A DNA stretch of 64,000 nucleotides from CAIOAK01 sp963700085 (lineage in GTDB: Bacteria; Myxococcota; Myxococcia; Myxococcales; Anaeromyxobacteraceae). The DNA is taken from positions 310,001 to 374,000 of the forward strand of contig CAVOWI010000016.1 in the NCBI GenBank assembly GCA_963700085.1, in the 5' to 3' direction. The translations under genes were made by a program, and so were the position numbers. Shown here in pieces: positions 1 to 8,720 of this stretch (position 1 is its first letter; each line of letters opens with the position of its first letter). The notes under the pieces were generated by a model that saw only the letters and a list, made by a program, of their open reading frames with translations, searched no databases and was not told the origin of the DNA.

Positions 1-2
1 GG

Positions 3-539
3 CCGCTGACCGTGAAGGTCCACTCCCGCGAAGGTTTCGAGCGGGAGTTCGGCAAGGACGCCGTGCACGTCGATGCGGCCCGATTCGTGGGTGAGGTCGT
101 CCACCTGAACGGGGGGACACGGCTCGACGACCGGTTCGCCGGGCTGGTGGTCCACGAGATGGCGCACGCGGTCCTCGACGACCGGGGCACCGCCGCCTCG
201 CTCCCTCTCTGGCTGGACGAGGGACTGGCCGAGCGGCTGTCGTGGAAGCGCCGCGGAATGGACGGCCTGGCGCCGAACCAGGTCGCGGAGCTGAAGCAGG
301 CCGCGGAGACGCACGCACTCACGCCGCTCCCCGCGACACGCGAGATGTCCCGCTTCGGCTATCTCCAGGCCTACGCCGCGGTCCTGTTCCTGGAGACGAG
401 GTTCGGGCGCGACAAGGTCCTGGCCCTCGTGCAAGCCACGCTCGGCGGCGAGCCCTTCGACCGCGTCCTGCAGCGGGAACTCGGCTGGTCGACCGCAGAC
501 CTCGAGAAGGCCTTCACCGCCTGGGTGAATCGGCGCTGA
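3..539 (+). CDS. Metallopeptidase-like protein (peptidase MA-like), 5' end outside window
   Basis: The reading frame is open to the left edge, so the 5' end is probably missing; a GTG at 12 would give 175 residues. Counting from that GTG, HEMAH lies at residues 48-52 and WLDEGLAE at about 67-74. This is the HExxH plus downstream Glu arrangement of gluzincin-type zinc peptidases, and the layout matches the peptidase MA-like domain common in myxobacterial proteins with TPR or signal-peptide N-termini. The zinc ligands are seen directly; proteolytic activity is inferred from the family. Its 3' end overlaps the convergent hemerythrin gene by 26 bases. Confidence 0.7.
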   Translation, partial: PLTVKVHSREGFEREFGKDAVHVDAARFVGEVVHLNGGTRLDDRFAGLVVHEMAHAVLDDRGTAASLPLWLDEGLAERLSWKRRGMDGLAPNQVAELKQAAETHALTPLPATREMSRFGYLQAYAAVLFLETRFGRDKVLALVQATLGGEPFDRVLQRELGWSTADLEKAFTAWVNRR

Positions 540-999
540 GCGACCCCGGTGCTGCCCTTTCCGGCGCCGAACGCGGCGAGAGGATGGCCGTCGTCAGTTG
601 CTTCTCCCGCTCCTCGTGGTCCGCGAGGATGCGGGTCAGCATGGTTGCCTGGGCGGCAAGCCCCGCCGGGGAGGTCGTTCCTGCCCGAGCCTGCGACAGG
701 AGCTCCTGGACGTTCGCCAGGACCGACTCGTGCTCGGCCAGGATCTCCGCGAAGGCCTGCCGCTCGGGCGAAGAGTTCGTGCCCAGGATGGCGAGGAGTC
801 CCTCTGGACTCTCCTCGTGGGCGAAGTGCTCGATGAGCGCGCTGTCGAGCTCTTCGAGGGCGGCAGCCAGCGCCTTGCCGTCGCTGGCCGACTGCTGGAT
901 GCGCCAGCCGATGGGGTGGAGCCGCTCGTGGTCCTGGTCGAGGACGCGCTGGGCCCGCTCCACCGAGTCGAGCGACTGAGATCGGGTGTTGGTCGTCAT
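514..999 (-). CDS. Hemerythrin/HHE-domain protein
   Basis: A 161-residue protein of predicted alpha-helical character with regularly spaced histidine and carboxylate ligands: H24 and H28 (DHERLH), H58-x2-HE at 61-62, H90 and H128-E129. This is the HHE cation-binding pattern, which normally binds a di-iron centre for O2 or NO sensing, or iron repair. The C-terminal tail from about residue 140 is low-complexity Ser/Pro/Ala/Arg. The ATG at 999 is preceded by a purine-rich ribosome binding site (AAGGGGGG on the minus strand, about 1011-1018). A perfect FNR-type box lies about 37 bases upstream, which suits an oxygen- or NO-responsive protein. Substrate and exact role are not known. Confidence 0.7.
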   Translation of the reverse strand: MTTNTRSQSLDSVERAQRVLDQDHERLHPIGWRIQQSASDGKALAAALEELDSALIEHFAHEESPEGLLAILGTNSSPERQAFAEILAEHESVLANVQELLSQARAGTTSPAGLAAQATMLTRILADHEEREKQLTTAILSPRSAPERAAPGSLSADSPRR

Positions 1000-1034
1000 G
1001 GCAAAGATTACCCCCCTTCAAGGAGACACCTTGT

Positions 1035-1050
1035 ATTGATGAAAATCAAT
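1035..1050. promoter_or_regulatory. FNR/CRP-family operator, perfect ATTGAT-N4-ATCAAT
   Basis: The 16-base inverted repeat ATTGAT-GAAA-ATCAAT contains the exact FNR/ANR/DNR consensus TTGAT-N4-ATCAA. It sits in an AT-rich island in otherwise very GC-rich DNA, between the divergent hemerythrin gene (start 999) and the ScfR-type regulator (start 1164). It could serve either gene. The hemerythrin gene is closer, and O2/NO control makes sense for it. The match is seen directly; binding by an FNR-family protein is inferred. Confidence 0.7.
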
Positions 1051-1163
1051 AAACAATTCTTTAGTCATTTCATCTGGTTGACACGTTGACGGCCCCTGCC
1101 TGGTTCGCCGCGGATTGGTAAATCTTGAAAATTTCACGTTTGGCGAAGTAGCCTGACCGCTCC

Positions 1164-2607
1164 ATGACCTCGCGAGAAACCTCGCTGCTCGGAGCCAAGG
1201 TCCGGGCGCTGCGTCGCCAGAAGAGCATCAGCCAGGTTCAGCTTGCCGATCGGCTGGGCATCTCGCCCTCCTACCTGAACCTCATCGAGCACAACCGCCG
1301 CGCCATGCCGGCGGCCCTGCTGGTCAAGATCGCCGGTATCTTCGAGCTCGACCTGAAGGCGCTCTCCACCGAGCAGGACGCCCGCACCATCGCCGAGCTC
1401 ATGGAGGTCTTCGGGGACCCCATCTTCGACAACGAGGACGTGACCACCGTCGAGGTCCGCGACCTGGCCTCCCACGCGCCCACCGCCTCGCGCGGGATCC
1501 TGAAGCTCTACCACGCGTTTCGCGAGGCCCGGGAGGCGGCCGACAACCTGGCCATCAAGATCTCCGGGCGCGGGGACCTGACCGGCGTCGATTCGTCGCG
1601 CATGCCCACCGAGGAGGTCTCCGACCTCATCCAGCGCCACAGCAACCACTTCCCCGAGATGGAGGAGGGAGCCGAGCAGCTCTGGCGGGACGCGCGGCCG
1701 GGCGGCGACGACCTGCAGCAGGGGCTCGAGCAACAGCTGCAGCGGGCCCACGGGATCCAGGTCCGGATCGAGCGCACCGCCGACATGGGGGACGCCATCC
1801 GGCGCTTCGACCCGGAGAAGCGGGTGCTCTACCTCTCCGAGGTGCTGCGCCGGGGCTCGCGCAACTTCCACCTGGCCTACCAGATCGGACTCGAGACCCA
1901 GCAGGCCGCGCTCGACCGCTACGCGTCCGACCCGCTCCTGACCAGCGACTCGGCGCGCGCCCTGGCGCGGGTGCTGCTCGCCAACTACTTCGCCTCCGCG
2001 GTGCTCATGCCGTACGAACCGTTCCTGGATGCGGCGCGCCAGGAGCGCTACGACATCGACCTTCTCGGCCACCGCTTCCGCACCAGCTACGAGCAGGTCT
2101 GCCACCGGCTCACCACGCTGCGCCGCCCCGGGTCCGAGGGCATCCCCATCCACTTCGTGCGCGTCGACATCGCCGGCAACATCTCCAAGCGCTTCTCCGC
2201 ATCCGGCCTTCGCTTCGCCCGCTTCTCCGGTGCCTGTCCGCGATGGAACGTCTTCCAGTCGTTCCTCACGCCCGGGATGATCCGCACCCAGCTCTCCCAG
2301 ATGCCCGACGGCACCACCTACTTCTGGGTTGCACGGTCGGTGTACAAGGAGGGCGGCGGCTACCACGCGCCCCGGACGCCGCTCGCCATCGCCATCGGCT
2401 GCGAGGTGGGGCACGCGCGCAAGATGGTCTACGCCGACGGCATGGACCTGGACTCGCGCGAGGCGGTGGTGCCGGTCGGGCTGACCTGCCGGCTCTGCGA
2501 GCGCACCGACTGCGAGCAGCGCGCCTTCCCACCCATCCAGCACCCGCTCAAGGTGCAGGAGAACGTGCGCGGGGTGAGCTTCTTCGCGCCGGTCGGCGGA
2601 GCGCTAG
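1164..2607 (+). CDS. XRE-family regulator with ImmA/IrrE-like and DUF2083 domains (ScfR/RamB type)
   Basis: N-terminal helix-turn-helix at about residues 10-65 (LGAKVRALRRQKSISQ, then SYLNLIEHNRR), a central M78/ImmA-IrrE-like region at about 190-330, and a C-terminal cysteine cluster TCRLCERTDC. This is the architecture of short-chain-acyl-CoA-responsive regulators such as RamB/ScfR, which control glyoxylate and methylcitrate genes. The M78 zinc motif HExxH is absent (YQIGLETQQ at that point), as in other regulators of this class. In the raw sequence the frame runs on into the YbaK gene without a stop. The homologous region ends near 2600, and a TAG at 2605-2607 is reached with a one-base correction, so I end it there. 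An FNR-type box lies upstream. Confidence 0.75.
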
Positions 2608-2609
2608 CC

Positions 2610-3093
2610 ATGGGCAAGGCGCCGTCGACGGCGGCCACGCGGCTCCTCCGCGAGAAGGGCGTGGCCTACACCGAGCACCTCTACCGGTACGAGGAGAAGG
2701 GCGGCACGTCGGTCTCCTCCCGGGAACTGGGAGTGGAGGAGCATGCGGTGGTGAAGACGCTGGTGATGGAGGACGACCAGGGCGAGCCCGTCGTCGTCCT
2801 CATGCACGGAGACCGGGAGGTCTCGACCAGGGCCCTGGCACGCCAGCTGGGACGGCGATCGGTGCAGATCTGCAAGCCCGAGGCGGCCAACCGCCACAGC
2901 GGCTACCAGGTCGGGGGCACGAGTCCCTTCGGGACCCGGAAGAAGATGCCGGTATGCGTGGAGCGGAGCGTGCTCGACCTCCCGCGCGTCTACGTGAACG
3001 GCGGGTTCGCGCGGGTTCCTGGTGGGTATCGACCCCAGGGAGATCGTTCGCGTGCTCGAGCCGACCGTGGTCGAGGTGGGGATCGAGAGCTAG
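2610..3093 (+). CDS. ybaK: YbaK/EbsC-type Cys-tRNA(Pro)/aminoacyl-tRNA deacylase (one-base frameshift)
   Basis: From the ATG at 2610 (GKAPSTAATRLLREKGV) the protein matches the YbaK/EbsC family, which hydrolyses Cys misacylated onto tRNA-Pro. Family features include LYRYEEKGGT near residue 28, KTLVMED near 50, and GGTSPFGTRKKMPV, which contains the conserved GG-SPfG active-site loop. At about 3003-3008 the frame breaks. Removing one base there restores NGGSRGFLVGID and a normal C-terminus ending at TAG 3091-3093, for about 160 residues. The TAG shares a CTAG palindrome with the stop of convergent spmB. The raw frame is also fused to the upstream regulator. Both defects are single extra bases, so I favour sequence error over a true fusion or pseudogene. 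Confidence 0.75.
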
Positions 3094-3629
3094 GGGCCGA
3101 AGAGGAAGCGGACGGCCACGACCGAGGCGGCGAAGCCGGCCAGGTCGGCCAGCAGCGCTGCCGGAAGGGCCTGGCGGTAGCGGGAGACGCCCACCGCCCC
3201 GAAGTAGACCGCCAGCACGTAGAAGGTGGTCTCGGTCGAGCCGGCCATGACCGAGGCGAGCCGGCCGGCGTACGAGTCGGAGCCCTCCGATCGCAGCACG
3301 TCGGCGACCACGCCCAGGGCGGCGCCGCCGGAGAGGGGGCGCACGAGCACCATGGGCAGCACGCTGGCGGGGATGCCGATGCGGGAGGTCAGCGGTGCCA
3401 GGAGCGCCGCCAGGCCGTCCATGGCGCCCGAGGCGCGCAGCATCCCCAGGGCCACGACCACCGCGACCAGCGGGGGGATGACGCGGACGGCGACCTGGAA
3501 GCCCTCCTTCGCTCCCTCCACGAAGACCGGGTAGACCTTCACCTTGCGCGTGAGCGCGTAGAGCGGGACCCCGGCCACGACCAGCGGGATGGCCCAGACG
3601 GAGACGGCCTCGAGGACGCCCCTAAGCAC
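3090..3629 (-). CDS. spmB: Spore maturation protein B-like, nucleoside recognition (Gate) domain
   Basis: A 179-residue hydrophobic protein with four or five membrane segments. It matches SpmB in length and in its conserved central segment (VRPLSGGAALGVVADVL, then SGSTET-like MAGSTETTFYV). SpmA and SpmB carry halves of the nucleoside recognition domain. In Bacillus they are needed for spore-core dehydration, but the pair is widespread in non-endospore formers, where the transported substrate is unknown. I chose the GTG at 3629, which overlaps the spmA stop by eight bases. Longer in-frame starts would add Pro/Arg-rich sequence unlike the family. Confidence 0.8.
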   Translation of the reverse strand: MLRGVLEAVSVWAIPLVVAGVPLYALTRKVKVYPVFVEGAKEGFQVAVRVIPPLVAVVVALGMLRASGAMDGLAALLAPLTSRIGIPASVLPMVLVRPLSGGAALGVVADVLRSEGSDSYAGRLASVMAGSTETTFYVLAVYFGAVGVSRYRQALPAALLADLAGFAASVVAVRFLFGP

Positions 3630-4227
3630 GGGGAGGCCCCGGGGCAGGCGAGGAGCGGAAGAGTCGGCGGAGCGCCCAGGCCGACGCGATGGCGGCGACG
3701 GTGGCACAGGTGGAGGCGAGCAGCGTCGCGCCCAGGATGTCGGCCGGCTGGCGTGCCCCCGCGGCAGCCCGGAGCGCGATGACGCTGGCCGGGATGAGCT
3801 GGATGCTGGCCGTGTTGAGCGCGCAGAAGAGGGCCTGTGCGTCGGTGGCCGTTCCCGGATCCGGGTTGACGCGCTCCAGCTCCTCCATGGCCTTGATCCC
3901 GAAGGGGGTCGCGGCGTTTCCCAGGCCGAGCATGTTGGCGGCGATGTTCATCGTCATCGCGCCCATGGCGGGTGAGTCGGCTGGCACCGAGGGAAAGAGG
4001 CGACGCAGGACCGGGCGAGCCAGCTTGCCGAGCGCCCGGACGATGCCCGCTTCCTCCGCGACCTTCATCAGGCCGAGCCAGAGGGCGAGGATGCCGACGA
4101 GGCCGATGGAGAGGCTCACCGCGCGGCCGGCCGACTCGGCGATGGCTCCGGGAAGCGCAGCCATTCGCCCGGTGGCGGCCGCCACCACGACCGACGCGAC
4201 GAGGAGCAGCACCCAGATGACGCTCAT
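3622..4227 (-). CDS. spmA: Spore maturation protein A-like, nucleoside recognition (Gate) domain
   Basis: A 201-residue membrane protein starting at ATG 4227 (MSVIWVLLLVASVVVA, a first transmembrane helix). It carries the family signature GAMTMNIAANMLGLGNAATPFG at about residues 87-108, then CALNTASIQLIPASVI. It is the partner of spmB, which follows with overlapping codons, so the two are almost certainly co-translated and work as one membrane complex. Function outside endospore formers is unsettled. The gene diverges from the transglutaminase gene with 59 bases between start codons. Confidence 0.85.
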   Translation of the reverse strand: MSVIWVLLLVASVVVAAATGRMAALPGAIAESAGRAVSLSIGLVGILALWLGLMKVAEEAGIVRALGKLARPVLRRLFPSVPADSPAMGAMTMNIAANMLGLGNAATPFGIKAMEELERVNPDPGTATDAQALFCALNTASIQLIPASVIALRAAAGARQPADILGATLLASTCATVAAIASAWALRRLFRSSPAPGPPRA

Positions 4228-4286
4228 CGCCGAGGATCAGAGACACGCGGGGAGCGAATTGCCAGTTTCTGTTAGAAGTTTGGACG

Positions 4287-5798
4287 ATGAGAAGAAGGGC
4301 ACGGATGATCCTGGCGGCGGGGGTGCTGGCCTCCACCGCCCCGGCCGCGGGGGCGGCTCCCCAGGCCAAGGGGCATTGCCGTCCCGCGGCGACCCTGGCC
4401 GACCTCCCTGCCCGCAGCGGGCCGGAGTGGTACGGGCTGTACGTGGGCGACAAGAAGGTCGGGTGGCTCCAGACCTCCACGGCGATCGAGACGCGTGGCG
4501 GGAAGCGCGTGTGGGTGGGGCGCCAGGAGATGCTGGTCGAGGTGATGGTCGGACCGCGCCAGGTCCGCCGCGGGGTCACCGAGGAGCGGGTCTACGAGGC
4601 GGGGAGCCGCGGGCGGCTCCTCTCGCTCCAGAGCGCGTTCACCGGTGACGGAGGAAATCGCACCCTTCGAGTGACCTGTGGCCCGGCGACGTGCAAGGCC
4701 GAGATCACCGCCGTGGACGGGACCCGCACCATCGAGTTCCCCCATCCCGGCGAGACCGGCGAGCAGCTGGAGGCGGCGCGGCTCGCCGCGGCCACCTGCA
4801 AGTCGGTGAGCGGCCCCCAGCTCCAGTCGGACGACCTGCGGGTGAAGCACATGACGAACCGCTACGTGGGCCGGACCACGTTCGGCGGCGCGGGGGTGGA
4901 GGTCCCCGTCTCGATCGTCGAGGAGCTGGAGGACGGTGACCGGGTCGCGCCCAGGGTGCTCGTGGCCGACGACGGGCGGATCCTGGAGACCCGGGTCGGC
5001 GACGGCATGGTGATCAAGGTCGAGCCGGCCGAGGTCGCACGGCGCCTCGACCTCATCGACCTCTTCTCCACGCTTCGCGTTCCGCTCCCGGAGGCGCTGC
5101 CGCGGGACGTGCCCATGGCCATCACCTTCGCGATCCGGGGCCTGCCCCGCGGCTTCGACCTGGACGACGGGCGGCAGCGCGCGCGGCCGGGCGCCGCCGG
5201 CGAGACGCTCCTGACCGTCACTGCAAGTGAACCAGTCGCGCAGGCGGCCGGACGGGACGTTCCCCGGGGGAAGCCGGCCGAGCGCGGGGACGAGGACCAG
5301 GCCACCACGATCGAGATCGACTGGGACCACCCCGAGATCCGCGCCCTGGCGGCGGCCACGGTGGGGAGCACCCCGGGCACGTGGGCAGCCTCGAAGAAGC
5401 TCTCGCGCGAGGTGTACCGCCGGCTGGAGAAGGTCTACGGACACAGCCGGGACCGGGCCAGCGAGGTCCTCCAGGAGGGAAAGGGGGACTGCACAGAGCA
5501 CACGCGCCTCTTCGTCGGGCTGGCAAGGGCCTCGGGGATCCGGGCCCGGGAGGTGAAGGGGCTCGTCCAGGCCAACTACGGTCAGGGCGGGCCGGGCCTC
5601 TACTGGCACGCCTGGGCCGAGGTGAAGGTGGGCGGGGAATGGATCGCGGTCGACCCGACCTTCGGCCAGGACGTCGCCGACGCGACCCACATCGCCCTCG
5701 GGCGCGGGACGCGGCAGGATGCCATCGCGCTCGTGGGCGCCCTCAAGATCTCGCGGACCGAAGCGCACAAGCCAACCCCATCCGGAGGATCACCATGA
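4287..5798 (+). CDS. Secreted transglutaminase-like cysteine protein
   Basis: A 503-residue protein with an Ala-rich signal peptide (about residues 1-23). The long N-terminal region resembles the beta-rich ectodomain of bacterial transglutaminase-like proteins. A C-terminal transglutaminase core shows the catalytic triad in order: Cys in GDCTEHT (about 406), His in YWHAWAEV (about 438) and Asp in VDPTFGQ (about 455). Such proteins are usually periplasmic cysteine proteases or amide hydrolases rather than cross-linkers. The substrate is unknown. The stop overlaps the start of the epimerase gene (ATGA), so the two are translationally coupled, although no functional link is obvious. Confidence 0.8.
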   Translation: MRRRARMILAAGVLASTAPAAGAAPQAKGHCRPAATLADLPARSGPEWYGLYVGDKKVGWLQTSTAIETRGGKRVWVGRQEMLVEVMVGPRQVRRGVTEERVYEAGSRGRLLSLQSAFTGDGGNRTLRVTCGPATCKAEITAVDGTRTIEFPHPGETGEQLEAARLAAATCKSVSGPQLQSDDLRVKHMTNRYVGRTTFGGAGVEVPVSIVEELEDGDRVAPRVLVADDGRILETRVGDGMVIKVEPAEVARRLDLIDLFSTLRVPLPEALPRDVPMAITFAIRGLPRGFDLDDGRQRARPGAAGETLLTVTASEPVAQAAGRDVPRGKPAERGDEDQATTIEIDWDHPEIRALAAATVGSTPGTWAASKKLSREVYRRLEKVYGHSRDRASEVLQEGKGDCTEHTRLFVGLARASGIRAREVKGLVQANYGQGGPGLYWHAWAEVKVGGEWIAVDPTFGQDVADATHIALGRGTRQDAIALVGALKISRTEAHKPTPSGGSP

Positions 5799-6202
5799 AG
5801 GGTCTCGACCACGTCGCCATCCTGGTTTCCGATCTCGACGACGCCATCCGGCTCTACCGCGACGTCTACGGCCTGGAACTCGCCGAGGTCGAGGAGGTTC
5901 CCTCGGAGAAGGTGCGCGTCGCCATCTTTGGCCACGGCGCCGGGCGCATCGAGCTGGTCTCGCCGAGCGGGCCGGACAGCCCGATGGCGAAGGCCATCGA
6001 GAGGCGGGGCGAGGGGCTGCACCACATCTGCCTCGAGGTGCCCGACATCGAGAAGGCCATGGCCGCGCTGTCGGCCCAGGGCGCCCCGTTGCTCGACGAG
6101 AAGCCTCGGCCTGGCGCCGGGGGAGCCCGGGTGGCCTTCGTTCACCCCAAGGGGAGCCGGGGCGTTCTGGTCGAGCTCCGCCAGGGTCCCCGGAACGCTT
6201 GA
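5795..6202 (+). CDS. mce: Methylmalonyl-CoA epimerase (glyoxalase/VOC family)
   Basis: A 135-residue VOC-fold protein, the normal size for methylmalonyl-CoA epimerase. The enzyme interconverts R and S methylmalonyl-CoA in propionate and branched-chain catabolism. Metal-ligand motifs are in order: LDHVAILV near residue 4 (His), HHICLEV near 77 (His) and GVLVEL near 125 (Glu). The ATG at 5795 has GGAGG eight bases upstream and overlaps the preceding stop. Another VOC enzyme such as lactoylglutathione lyase is less likely, because HHICLEV and the DEKPRPGAGGARVAF segment are typical of epimerases. The ScfR-type regulator about 3 kb upstream is a plausible but unproven metabolic partner. Confidence 0.8.
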   Translation: MKGLDHVAILVSDLDDAIRLYRDVYGLELAEVEEVPSEKVRVAIFGHGAGRIELVSPSGPDSPMAKAIERRGEGLHHICLEVPDIEKAMAALSAQGAPLLDEKPRPGAGGARVAFVHPKGSRGVLVELRQGPRNA

Positions 6203-6236
6203 CCCCACCGGGAAACGCATGGTTAGTGAGTTCCCC

Positions 6237-8151
6237 ATGACGCGCTTCCTCCCGTTTGCCCTCGCATTGCCGCTCCTTCTCGGCTCGGCTTTCGCGCAGT
6301 CCCCCGCCCCCGCCCCCGCTTCTGCGGCTCCCGCTCCCTCGGCCCCCGCCCCGGCGGCCAGCGTCCCGACGGCCAGCACGCTGGGTGGCACGCCCGGGTC
6401 AGTCCGAGATGGACCAGCGGATCCAGGAGGCCGTCCAGAAGGAAGTGGCGAAGGTGAAGGAGCAGCTGCGCGACGAGGTCCGCGCCGAGATCCAGGGCGC
6501 CCAGTCGGCATCCGAGTTCCTGGGCGACCAGGCGGAGAAGAAGAAGCTCCACTTCCTGGAGATGAACGGCTACTTCCGCGTCCGATGGGACCTCTTCAAC
6601 AACCTGAACGCCGGCCTGCCCGCGGACCCCACGGGCTGGTACCTCTGGAACGGCAACACCGACATCACCGCCACGCCCCCCAACGGCACGCAGACCAGCG
6701 CCAACATGCGCCTGCGCCTCGATCCCACCCTCAACATCTCCGAGCAGGTCCGCGTCCGGGCCCAGATCGACCTCCTCGACAACGTCGTCCTCGGATCGAC
6801 CCCGATCGGCCGGAACTACAACCAGTTCGAGTTCTTCTCCGGAAGCCAGGTCAGCCCGATCGCCGGCTCCACCTGGTTCGCCAACGCCGTCTCCGTGAAA
6901 CGCGCCTGGGGCGAGGTCCAGACCCCGGTGGGCATGCTCAGCTTCGGCCGCATGCCGGCCAACTGGGGCTCGGGCATCTACTACAACGACGGCGACGGCA
7001 TCGACCAGGACTTCGGGGACAACGTCGACCGCATCCAGTTCTCGATCCCGCTCGGACAGTTCCTCGGCGGCCTGGCGATCACGCCGTACTACGAGTGGGC
7101 TGGCTCCGGAATCACCTACGCCGGCACGTTCAGCACGGCCGGCATCGGCCAGCCGGTGAACTGGACGCAGGACGACGACTCGGGCGCCCTTGGCCTGATG
7201 GTGGCTCGCCAGGACACGCCCGACCAGCAGCGCCGCAAGCTGGAGAAGGGCGCCTCGAGCGTCAGCTACGGCCTGCTCTTCAACTACAAGTCACAACGGT
7301 TCGGGCTGCCCTTCCTCTCGCTCCAGTCGCCGACCGGCATCGTGCCGCCCAACGTCGGCACCCCCGTCCAGCTGGTCCGGCGCGACGCCAGCGCCGGGAC
7401 CCTCGACCTCTTCGTCCGCTGGGTGAGCAAGAAGTTCGAGCTCGAGGCCGAGGCGGTCGGCATCTACGGGAGCATCGGGAACGTCAACTGGGACCCGGCC
7501 GCGACCGCGGTCTCGGCGACCATCCGCCAGGCCGCCGGCGTGCTCCGCGGCAAGGCCAAGCTGGGAGACGCCGGGCGGTTCGCCGTGGGCGGGGAGTTCG
7601 GCATCGCCAGCGGCGACGAGGCCCCCGGCTTCGGCAACTTCCCCGGCCGGTGCAACCTCGCGCTTCCCGCCGTCGATCCCAACCGCTGCAACCAGATGGC
7701 GCTCCCCGGCGCCTTCGACGGTCAGCAGTACAGCGGCACGGCCGCCGTCGACCCGAGCCCCAGCATCAGCAACTATCGCTTCAATCCGGCCTACCAGGTC
7801 GACCTGATCCTCTGGCGGCGGCTGCTCGGCACCGTCACCGACGCCTGGTACCTGAAGCCCACCTTCCGCTGGGAAGTCCTCGACGGCCTGAACCTCAGCG
7901 CGCAGGTCGTGTACTCGCAGGCGATCTTCGCGACCTCCACGCCGTCCCAGGTCAGCAAGCCGCTCGGCGTCGAGCTCGATCTGGGCGTGAAGTACCAGTC
8001 CGACGATGGCTTCGTCTTCTTCCTGGACTACGGCCTGCTGAAGCTCCTCTCGGGCTTCAACATGACGACCACGGTCAACAACGTCACCGCCACCGTGACT
8101 CCCAGTGGCGTGGCGCAGAACATCCACGCCGGGCTGGGAATCGTCTTCTAG
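6237..8151 (+). CDS. Outer-membrane beta-barrel protein (TIGR04551-like), one-base frameshift
   Basis: The ATG at 6237 encodes a clear signal peptide (FLPFALALPLLLGSAFAQS), followed by a Pro/Ala linker. The mature barrel then continues in the next frame from about 6397 (QSEMDQRIQEAVQKEVAKVKEQL, a short coiled coil). One extra base in the CCCGGG run at 6393-6398 explains the break. The remaining ~580 residues are rich in alternating aromatic strands, with Gly/Asn/Asp loops, and end in the aromatic-terminal motif GLGIVF typical of BamA substrates. It resembles a myxobacterial family of large outer-membrane proteins of unknown cargo. A start at 6219 is also possible. Confidence 0.7.
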
Positions 8152-8166
8152 CGCGAACGCGACCGG

Positions 8167-8571
8167 TCACTTCACGACGGTGCGCACCTGGAAGGCGGGC
8201 TGGGCCTGGATGGCCCGCTTGACCGAGCACTGGTCCGCGACCCGGACCAGCGCCTCCCGGTACTTCTCCGGAAAGCTGGCCGGCACCTCGATGTCGAGGT
8301 CCACCCCGGCGAGCGCGCCATCCTCGGCGTAGCGCAGGCGCTCCACGATCCGGATCCCGTCGGTGGAAAGGTCGCGCTTCTGGCAGAAGCCGACCACGAA
8401 GATCCCCGCGCAGGTCCCCATCGACGCAGCGAAGAGCGCGAACGGGGTGGGGTGGGTGTCGGTCCCGCCGCCCTGGACCGGTTGGTCGGTCCGCACGACG
8501 TGGCCGCCGACCTGGGCGTCCACGCGCTTGCCTCCCGGGAAGGTGACGATGATCTCCGTATCGCCTGCCAT
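8167..8571 (-). CDS. OsmC-family peroxiredoxin-like protein
   Basis: A 134-residue protein of the OsmC/Ohr superfamily, which reduces organic hydroperoxides with two cysteines. The two cysteines are in the expected places: SMGTCAGIFV at about residue 54 and ADQCSVKRA at about 112. The N-terminus GDTEIIVTFPGGKRVDA and the PTPFALFAASMGTC segment are family-typical. I took the ATG at 8571 because the longer in-frame extension is Arg/Pro-rich and unlike the family. It diverges from argH, with 149 bases between the starts. Confidence 0.8.
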   Translation of the reverse strand: MAGDTEIIVTFPGGKRVDAQVGGHVVRTDQPVQGGGTDTHPTPFALFAASMGTCAGIFVVGFCQKRDLSTDGIRIVERLRYAEDGALAGVDLDIEVPASFPEKYREALVRVADQCSVKRAIQAQPAFQVRTVVK

Positions 8572-8720
8572 GAACGACCTCCTCGCTGCGGGACGGACGG
8601 GAAAGGGATGCTGGCCGAGTATCGCCTGGGAGCCAGGCGGGAAGGCGAGGGTTCGGGAAGGCCGGTGCCGTGAGGCCGGTGCGAGGCCGGTGCCGGACAT
8701 TGTGGTAGCCTTCGCGCCGG

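Noticed and set aside
1134..2543. A 469-codon minus-strand frame opposite the regulator
   Set aside because: Antisense shadow; the plus-strand frame carries clear helix-turn-helix and cysteine motifs.
3090..4227. SpmA/SpmB as evidence for endospores
   Set aside because: The pair is common in non-endospore-forming Gram-negatives; no other endospore genes are present.
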